Part shown: piece by piece, positions 55,966-64,000 of the stretch
Layout of the letters: each line of letters starts with the position of its first letter
Position numbering within the stretch: the first letter of the stretch is position 1
Source: Rhizophagus irregularis
Lineage: Eukaryota; Glomeromycota; Glomeromycetes; Glomerales; Glomeraceae
Length of the DNA stretch: 64,000 nucleotides
NCBI RefSeq assembly: GCF_026210795.1
Contig: NC_089436.1
Location: 2,170,001-2,234,000 of the forward strand
Reading direction: 5' to 3'
Program-made: the position numbers and the translations under genes
The notes under the pieces: model-generated
What the model was told of the DNA's origin: nothing
Seen by the model: the letters and a program-made list of their open reading frames with translations, nothing else
Databases searched by the model: none

Positions 55966-58244
55966 AAATTATTCAAATTTCAAAATTCTAATCTTTAATA
56001 TTTAATTTGAAAAATTTAAAACCTAATTGAACTGTTAAATTTTTGTTAAAAGTTTATTATGTAATTTATTTTAAATAATTTAAACCATTATTAACTAAAA
56101 GTGAAAAAAGATGTTATAGAAATTTAAAATAATTAAGGAGAAAATTATAAATAACTACTGTAATTTTTAATAATCCACTTATTATACATATCTGCAAGTA
56201 GTTTTCTTTTTTGTAGTATATATATATCTAGTCCGTATAATACTTGAACAATAAATCAAAAAGTGCAACAAAAAAAAAAAAATCTTTAATCTTTTTTGAA
56301 TTATCAAACTGTAGTACCGAATTTACTTAGCATCACGTGATTACATAATTGACAACTTTTAGTTAAATAATCTGGATTATAAATGTAATGAACGAACCGC
56401 ATAACTTTTTATAATATATTTAAATGTAAAGAAAATTTTTTTACATTTACCTTTTATGCCACTAAGATTAATATTTTTATCAATTGTGCTTTATAATAAC
56501 ATAAAGCAATATGCGTGATAACAATTAATTTACATCATTTGACGTACGTTAATATATTTATTTCTGTTTTTTTTTACACAAAAAGTTATTTTTATTTTTT
56601 ATTTTTATTTATTTATTTATTTTATTTATTTTTTCTTTTTTTTTACATTAATAATAAAAAGGTAGAATTATTATTCAATATGGACAACAAGAAGAAAAAA
56701 AAATAAACAAAAAATAGAATAAAATAAAAACAGGGGAGAAGTAAAACATTTACATTGAAGAAAGATGAGAATTCACAATAAGTACAATAAGTACAATAAG
56801 TACGGGAAAATGATAAGATCATATAAATAATAAATAAAAGAATATAAAAAACAGGTATCTTTCAAACTTATCAAAAGTCATAATATATAAAAGAAGTTAT
56901 GTACTAGTAATGTACTGTATATTTATGATACATTGTAAAGGTTGTATATATATATATATACATAAATAAAAATATAACATACGTACTACGGAGTAATATC
57001 CTTTTTTCATCATCTAATCTCAAAAAATAACCATTCACTGAATAATACTCAATACCAAATCAAACCCAAAAATGTAAAAGAATAATAAAAAAAATAAAAA
57101 AATAAAAAAATGATATAAACATATAAAATAAAAATAAAATGAAGGGTTTGTTGGTATTAAAATAAAAAAGGAAGGATAAATTGAAATGGAGATATCGAAA
57201 AAATAATGTTAAAGGCATTGTATTCGGATAGTTTGGATGTTGAGGGAATGAATGTTTGAGATTAGGAAAAGAAATAAGGATAAATAGTCTTAAAAGAAAT
57301 GAAGAAAGTATATAAAGGTTATAAAAAAAAGAGTAAAAAAGAGTAAAAACATGTGAATATATATAGAGAAAAGAAAACAGTAAAAAAAAAGAGTATGATA
57401 ATAAAAATATAATAAAAACATAAATTTATTTTTTTTGTTTTTCAAATTTTTTTTTTTGTATACAAGTTATATAAATTAAGTTATTCTCGCGCGAACTTTA
57501 TTGAAAGAAAAAACCGAAGGGAGATACAATCGCCGCAACAATTTTCGTTTTCCTCCAAGAAAGATCACGTGATTAAAAAATTTAGAAGCTTAAAAAAATT
57601 GGACGAAGTAAAGCCATAGATGTGTGTTTCTTCCTTATTCGGTATTTACAATTCCTTTTTGCAATTACCAGGGACGATATTTTTTTAAAAAATCTTATTT
57701 CGATTTGTAATCGAATATTTTTATTGTTTGTTTTTTAAATAATAAATAAATCCTAGTGTTATTAAATTGTTTTTTGGTTTTTTTTTTGTGTCATTTTTTC
57801 GTTCTTTTTTTTTTAAAAAAAAAACGTTTCGCTGTAGTTTCCATAAATCAAATTCGCAGAATCTTCCTCACGGAAAATACTTGAATTGATCACAAACCGA
57901 AATTATCGTCCAGCAAAAAAACATTATCATTTCAACCAAATTTTGATTCAATCCAACCAAACACACATCCAAATATAAAATATCAATCTCAAATTCATCC
58001 TTCCTAGAACGATTATTAAAGGGTATGAGAGAACATTAAATAAATAATCAATATTTACTTTTTTTTTTTGTTGATTTTAATAGTCCTTTTTTTCTTTCCC
58101 TTTTAATAGGGAAGTTTTAAAATCATCAATTCCTTAAGAGTAACTTTTTGAGTCAATCATAAATAAATCAATCCAACAATTTCTTCTCATCAAAAATCCC
58201 ACCCATTTCTCTCATTCCTAAAGAATTATTAACAAAGGACACCT
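55966..58244. other. Intergenic, 3' flank of the BTB gene
   Basis: No gene recognised. Homopolymer-rich; (GTACAATAA)n near 56783 and TATATA tracts near 56950. The stretch nearest 58244 probably includes the 3' UTR. Confidence 0.4.
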
Positions 58245-58698
58245 TTAATAAGGTTCAACTATACCATCAAAATCAATATCAACACCCATTTCTTCAGCTT
58301 CTTCAATAAATGCATCTAATATATCATAAGCTTCTCTTCCTAATTTTAAGAAACTCACATTAGCATAAAATTTAGGGAAATTCTCCAAAGTGATTAAATC
58401 TAACCAAGCATCATCATCATGATGATATAACCAATGTAAAATAGGTTCAAAAGCTTCAGGATAAGGTATTGGAATAGTTAAAATATTGGAATATTTAGAA
58501 CGATTCCCTAAAATATTTATAGGACCTAAAAGTTGATTAAAAAATCCTGACTGAGTTGCTAATACTAATGTATGAGCCCAGAAATAATACGTTGATGTTG
58601 ATGGTGATGATTGTAATTGTTTATTAAAAGTAGGAGATGTTGGAGGGGATGCTGGAGGCGTAACCTGTTGCAAATATTGTTGATTATAATGATGATTT

Positions 58699-58736
<38 letters not shown>

Positions 58737-58775
58737 TTGTTGTTGCTGCTGTTGCTGTTGCTGTTCTTGTAATAG

Positions 58776-58806
<31 letters not shown>

Positions 58807-59216
58807 GATTGAGATTGATGAATTATATTATAAAGCTGCTGTTGATAATTATATAACATGACATTAAAATGACAAGTTATTTCAGCGGCTTCAGAAGCTG
58901 AAATATTTGAATTACTACAATTTATTATTGGTACATTATTTTCATTACCCTTTTCATTATTATTTATGTTAGAATAAGATAAGAAATAATTACAATAATA
59001 ATCAATTTCAGTCGTCCTGACGACTCTTAATAAAAAATCGGAAGTGTAGTTATTCCTCCAGTGCTGAGGTCCAATCTCGTCTAAATTTTTTAAAAAATAA
59101 GCTGTTGGAATCAATTTATTCGTAAAAGGATCTTTATAAAATGCTGGTGTATGATCCGTTTGTTTATATATCGGTAAAATTACTCGTTTACGTTTTGGTG
59201 ATATTGGTAAACCCAT
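58245..59216 (-). CDS. BTB/POZ-like protein with a long polyglutamine insert
   Basis: Intact, intronless, 323 residues, ATG at 59216-59214 and stop at 58245. Residues 58-75 (TSDFLLRVVRT) look like the first BTB strand; about 140 residues of Asn-rich and Gln-rich sequence follow (two Gln runs split by LLQE, about residues 137-173, encoded by mixed CAA/CAG), with PPASPPTSP. The BTB fold then resumes with FWAHTLVLATQSGFFNQLL, the usual H-x-x-x-L-x-x-x-S-x-x-F block, PEAFEPILHWLYHHDD, LENFPKFYANVSFLKLGREA and a C-terminal helix. An N-terminal basic patch (SPKRKRVILP) may be nuclear targeting. Role unknown; BTB proteins often are CUL3 adaptors or dimeric transcription factors. The 5' side is T/A homopolymer. 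Confidence 0.85.
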
Positions 59217-60948
59217 TATTATTTTTTTTTATATTATTATTAATAACTGTCGAGAAAAATGTCTTTTTTTTTTTTTTCCTTTAAATAAAAAAAAGTTTTT
59301 TTTTTTGATTGAAAAATTGAAAAATTGAAAAAGAATATATTATTATATAGTGATTCTTCGTTTGTATTTTTTGTCGTTAGAAAAGGATCCGAAAAAAATA
59401 AAAAAAATAAAATAAAAATTATTATTATTATTTTATTCCTTTTTTTTTTAAAAAAAAAAAATGATTTTTTTAGAACCTTTCGAGATTATTATAAACGTAT
59501 ATTAATTATTATAAATAAAAAAAAAACTCTACTTTTTTTCGAAAATATTTTATTCTATTAAAAAAAATTGAAAAAGAAAGAGCTTCTTTTCAAAAAAAAA
59601 AAAAAAAGAAAAAAAAAGAGGCCTAAAAATTGCGATGAGGAAAAAAAATAATCCATAGCCAGTTTGATGGACTATTTATTGAAAAAATCAAATCCCAGCC
59701 ACACTTGGATAAAAAATGAAAAATTATTTTAGAAAGATTTTTTATTATGAAGTTTCCGGTGACACGGGTTGTTTTACTTAAAAGGTAACAATGGGTTAAT
59801 AAACGAAAGGAGTAAACAAAACGGGGTAATTTAAAATAAGAGAAAAAAAAAATTTTTTTTTTTTTAAAAAAAACATTCATATTCGGACTTGAGAAAAAAA
59901 TATATAAATCGATCAATTAATTGAACGGTTTGAAATTAATTGAATATATGTGGAAGACAATATAAATTATTAGATTGAGAAAGTAAGGGGGGGGGGGGTT
60001 TTTTTTACCCAGGCTTATACTAACGAAAAAGAGGTCAAAATTGGATAATGTATTTATTATCACACATAAAAGTAAAACTAGTTCGGAGGTAATTTACACT
60101 AACTAGGTGTAATGTGCAACCCCAGTAAACTAATCATCATAATTGTTTATCAAATGTCTATTAAGAGTGTCAAATATTATTAATTGGTCATTTCCGAAAT
60201 GCATTTATTAATTGACCATATGGATGACAAATGATAGGTTAAATATTGAAATGAATGCTAATTATAGAAAAAAAATCAGAAAAAAGTTTGATATAAATAT
60301 AGAATACGATAAAATAAAGATAGAAATCACGCGTGATTACGATCATAACAAAAAAAAGAATTTGTTAGTGGCGCACGATAAAATATAAGAGTGGTACAGA
60401 TCAACAAAGATAATAATAGTTGTCAATTTTAGGACATCAAAAGAAATTCCGCGTTTGGACTATTTCGCTATCTACCGATTATCATCTCATGTATATAAAG
60501 TACTAGTAGGAATTCGATAAAAATGTTTATTATACTAAAAAGTCTATTAATGGTTCAAGACGGATAAGAAGATATATTAGATATTATATCAACGGATATA
60601 TTTATTTTTTTTTTACGCCGACAAAAAACTTGATAACTTTTTAGTTATTTAAACAACTACTAAACCAATTTTGGTTCTATTGTTTTCTTTTGATAATCAA
60701 ATTCTCCTTTTTTTTTTTTTTACGCGTTTTAAATTAAAAATTTAAGGTTATTCACTATTAATACTATTAGATTAACAATGATTATATTCAATATACAATG
60801 GTTTGATCACGCGTTCAAAAGATCTTTTCCTTTTATAAAAACTTTCTTCTCAATTAACATCCAAGATTTTTTTTTTCTCTTATGAACTAAAAATGGTACT
60901 TTGTAATTACAAACTTTTTTCTTTTTTTTTTTTTTATTATTATGAATA

Positions 60949-60951
<3 letters not shown>

Positions 60952-60985
<34 letters not shown>
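60952..60985. repeat. (AAT)n microsatellite
   Basis: About eleven uninterrupted AAT/TAA repeats. Confidence 0.9.
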
Positions 60986-60986
<1 letters not shown>

Positions 60987-62713
60987 GACTTTATTTGTAT
61001 TCATTAAAACGTGAATTTATATATATGTATAAAAACTAGTTTAATTTCGCGTTTTTACATCACATGAAATGACGGAAAAACAAATTGGAATATTGAGGTT
61101 GTTAATGATTGGCAATTAATTCACTTACGTAATATGTTACTTAATATGATGTACAACTTTTACACAAATCGATTCCGAATTTTCGGGTTTTCATTTTACT
61201 TTCATCATGCATCATTTTAGTATAAAATGCTTATAGTAAAAAGTTTTTTAGATGCATAAATCAACAACAATATAATTTGCATTCTTCATTATAGTTAATT
61301 TTACACAACCAAAACTTAAAAGGAACGAAATTACTCTGTTGTCAAAATTTGGACATCAAATAATGATCTATTTTACACAACTCTTTAATTTATGTGGCTG
61401 GTATAAATAAAATTTATGTATTGTGACATTGAGGCGTATTATATATATAGAATTTATATAAAATGTATATATATACCTTGTATAAATGTTTATATATATA
61501 TATCATTCATTACCAAATTTGTAAGAAAATGAAATACATAACAAAAAATTTTCAAAATTTATTTATATACGTGATTTTGTTTAGGATAAATAAAAGATCA
61601 CAAGAAGATATATAATATAATATATAATATATAATATAATTATATTGTATATATTATATATTATACATACTTTTTTACTTTTTTATGCTTAAATGAATTT
61701 TTTATTTGTTATATGCAAAACGCGTTTCAGATTTGTGATTAGTTTGTTTCTTTCAATAAATTACTTAAATTGTTACTTTATTTTTGCCTACAGAAAATCA
61801 AAATTGGATTACAAGGGGAAAAAAAAGGTTTAAAAAAAATATATTTTTTTTTTTTTATATTATAAAGAATTTAAATGAATTTTAAATGAAAAATATATGG
61901 GAAATAAAAGAAAATTTTTTGTTTGGTTTTTTAATGGTTACGATATTTGTTATACCGAGGAGAATTTATGCGTATTAATTTGTTAATTAATCATTTTTAA
62001 TTTATGTTGATGATCAAATAATTTTTCAGTTGTATAAATTATAAAAGTATTTAAATGCATTAATAATTTCTCACCACTAGTTAAAACTGTTTATATTGTT
62101 AATCGATATATTTGTTCATTTCAATAAAAATCATGATTTTCCATTTTTGTATTTCAAAAGATTATAATTAACAGAGTTTTTGTTTTGTTTTTGTGTAATA
62201 TGTGTAATATGTGTAAAATATGTAAAATATATGGTAATATATGTGATAATGTGTAATAGTGGCGCTTATGTATTTCTAATTTGGATAGCTTATTTTAATA
62301 TGTATATTTTATATATATATTTTATAATAATTTTTTTAAAATGAAATGAAATTTGTTATTTTGGAAAGTAAAGAATGAAACAGATTATCATAATTTATTC
62401 GGAATGAAGAAAAGTTTCAAGATATAGAAACGTCACATATATACAATGAGATCGTCACAGAAAATTTTAAGGAATGACAAAAACAAAAACTTGTTATTTA
62501 ACTTGCAAAATATTGTAAATATTGTTTAGTCATAATGTTTTAATAAAACTAAATTTGGTATTTTCACTTATTTTTAGTTAACAAAAATTTCGGAATTTGT
62601 ATTGAAATATTAACCGAGTTTAAATCAAGTAAATCAAGTAAAACTTTAATCCTGAATACTTTGTTTTCTTTTCATATGAATATTTTTTATCTTCCGGGGT
62701 AGGGGGGTTGGGA

Positions 62714-62762
62714 TTATTATGGGTTATTATGGGTTATTATGGGTTATTATGAGTTATTATTA
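62714..62762. repeat. TTATTATGGG tandem repeat
   Basis: Four to five copies of a 12-bp unit GGGTTATTAT-like. Confidence 0.85.
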
Positions 62763-64000
62763 CGGATAAATCTGTATTAGGTGATATAAATAACAATGAA
62801 ATTATTATTAGTAATATTAAGTAGTTATTTAACATGTGATCGATATGTAAGTTGGCTAATAATTTCTCTTCTAATAAATAATAATGGCGTAAAAAAGAAA
62901 TGTTTCGTATTTTTAACAATGTACTTCATCAGTATACGTATATAACGGAAATATGTTCGGAAATTCCTTCGATTATCATGAAAAAATACTTTACAAGAAT
63001 AAATTACTTAAAATGATGGATTTATTGTTGACCAAAGTTAGATAATAGATTTCTTTAAAAAAATCACCGAATTTATTCCGTAATATTTTCGTTAAAATTA
63101 ATGATAGAAAAAAAAAATGGTTTCTTTTAAAAAAAAAATTCTCAATGAATAAATGAAAATATTTTCCTAAACACAATTGGATTGAGAAAATCATATTGTT
63201 CTATTCATGCATCAAAGTTTTTAATGAATATATGAACGTACCTACTAATTATGAAGTAATAGTTTTTCTTTTCAATTACTAAATTTGTCATTTTTATTTA
63301 ACTATTCCGATTCTCATATACCTTTACTCATAAAACTGTGCGCCATTTTAAAACTTAAGTAACGCCATTGTTCAATTATTCGTGTAACCATGAACAAGGT
63401 TTCGTTCATTGTCTTTTTATCTTTCATTATTTAAAATATATTTTTTTTTAAAAAAAACTCATGAAAATTGTATTATTTTTATGTTATTTTACCGAGAAAT
63501 TATTTAAAAAAAGAAATTATTACCAAAGTCAGGTGTAAAGAAAATGCATAAAGAAACAATAGTAAAAAATTTTATATATTAACATTCAAGCATTATTATT
63601 TTACATTTCAATTTATTTCAATAGATTTCTTCTTTTTTTGGTTTGTATAATTTTACACTACATCTTATGACTTTAATAGGTTTTATTGAAATAACTTTAT
63701 CTATATATCAGTTTTCTTTGTATTTTTTTTTTTAAACAAGTTCTTTTTATTCATGGGCCATTACTTAATCATTTATGCAGGGTTTTTTTTTTTACAAATA
63801 TATCCAGTTATGATAATGATAATGATGCTGTGTGATGTAAACACGTATCAATATATATATAATTTTTTTTTTTTTAAAGAAGAACCAAAAATTATTTTTC
63901 TTTGTTTGCTCATTGTAAAAAAAAAGTGACATTGTTTACGATTGAGGGGATAATGACATAGGGTTTCATCATAAAAGAGATACTATAAGTAGATTAAAAT

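Larger units (their letters stand above)
59217..64000. other. A+T-rich intergenic region
   Basis: No gene recognised over 4.8 kb; short open frames are low-complexity Lys/Phe/Ile. Contains a G9 run near 59989, (AAT)n at 60952-60985 and a TATAT-rich palindrome at 61611-61672. Confidence 0.5.

Noticed and set aside
59325-61004. Several 65-97-codon ORFs
   Set aside because: Lys/Phe/Ile low-complexity products of A/T homopolymers, no domain or splice context.
1-64000. tRNA or rRNA genes
   Set aside because: No stretch with a credible A-box/B-box pair and foldable cloverleaf was found by eye; a tRNAscan run would decide.

Overview
The window is eukaryotic nuclear DNA: very A+T-rich, with short GT-AG introns (about 60-125 nt), a GPI-anchored cell-wall protein gene, and a dense load of transposons, many nested in one another. 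Together with recognisable Glomeromycotina-type families (FAR1/MULE transposases, HNH/NUMOD genes, Ty3/gypsy elements, a pogo element with a DETP motif), this points to an arbuscular mycorrhizal fungus close to Rhizophagus. The species call is inference; no marker gene is present. No tRNA, rRNA or CRISPR array was seen.

Layout. 1-2.4 kb: two convergent broken genes. 2.4-9.5 kb: a field of MITEs and small non-autonomous DNA transposons, several with intact target-site duplications (TSDs). 11.9-12.8 kb: an intact three-exon Kre9/KNH-like GPI protein gene. 15.9-41.1 kb: an unusual minus-strand array of about 40 mini-exon-like units (27-48 nt exons, one 34-nt class of exactly constant length, one 41-nt class), each between a pyrimidine-rich AG and a GTAAGT/GTAAAT-like donor. 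It is cut into blocks by later insertions: a hAT-like element at 16.5 kb, a FAR1/MULE pseudogene at 20.6-24.6 kb, a complete 9.4-kb Ty3/gypsy retrotransposon at 27.05-36.49 kb and a DDE transposon at 36.6-39.7 kb. Removing the last two with one TSD copy each rejoins array units precisely.

The retrotransposon lies on the minus strand and is unusual. It has LTRs, PBS, PPT, a Gag with two CCHC knuckles, a textbook -1 frameshift signal (T TTA AAC, then a hairpin) just before the gag stop, and a Pol that begins with a Nudix hydrolase domain before protease, RT, RNase H and a DD35E integrase. Between integrase and the 3' LTR it carries a divergent pair: a small minus-strand ORF, and an antisense, spliced gene for a basic leucine-zipper-like coiled coil. 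It is decayed mainly by CGA-to-TGA changes on both strands, as expected from CpG deamination.

42-56 kb: further MITEs, a decayed HNH/NUMOD homing-endonuclease-like gene, a multi-exon gene with a possible PD-(D/E)XK-like region and two frameshifts, and a pogo element nested in a larger element with subterminal repeats. 56-64 kb looks like ordinary gene territory: one intact intronless BTB-like gene with a long polyglutamine insert, and A+T-rich flanks.
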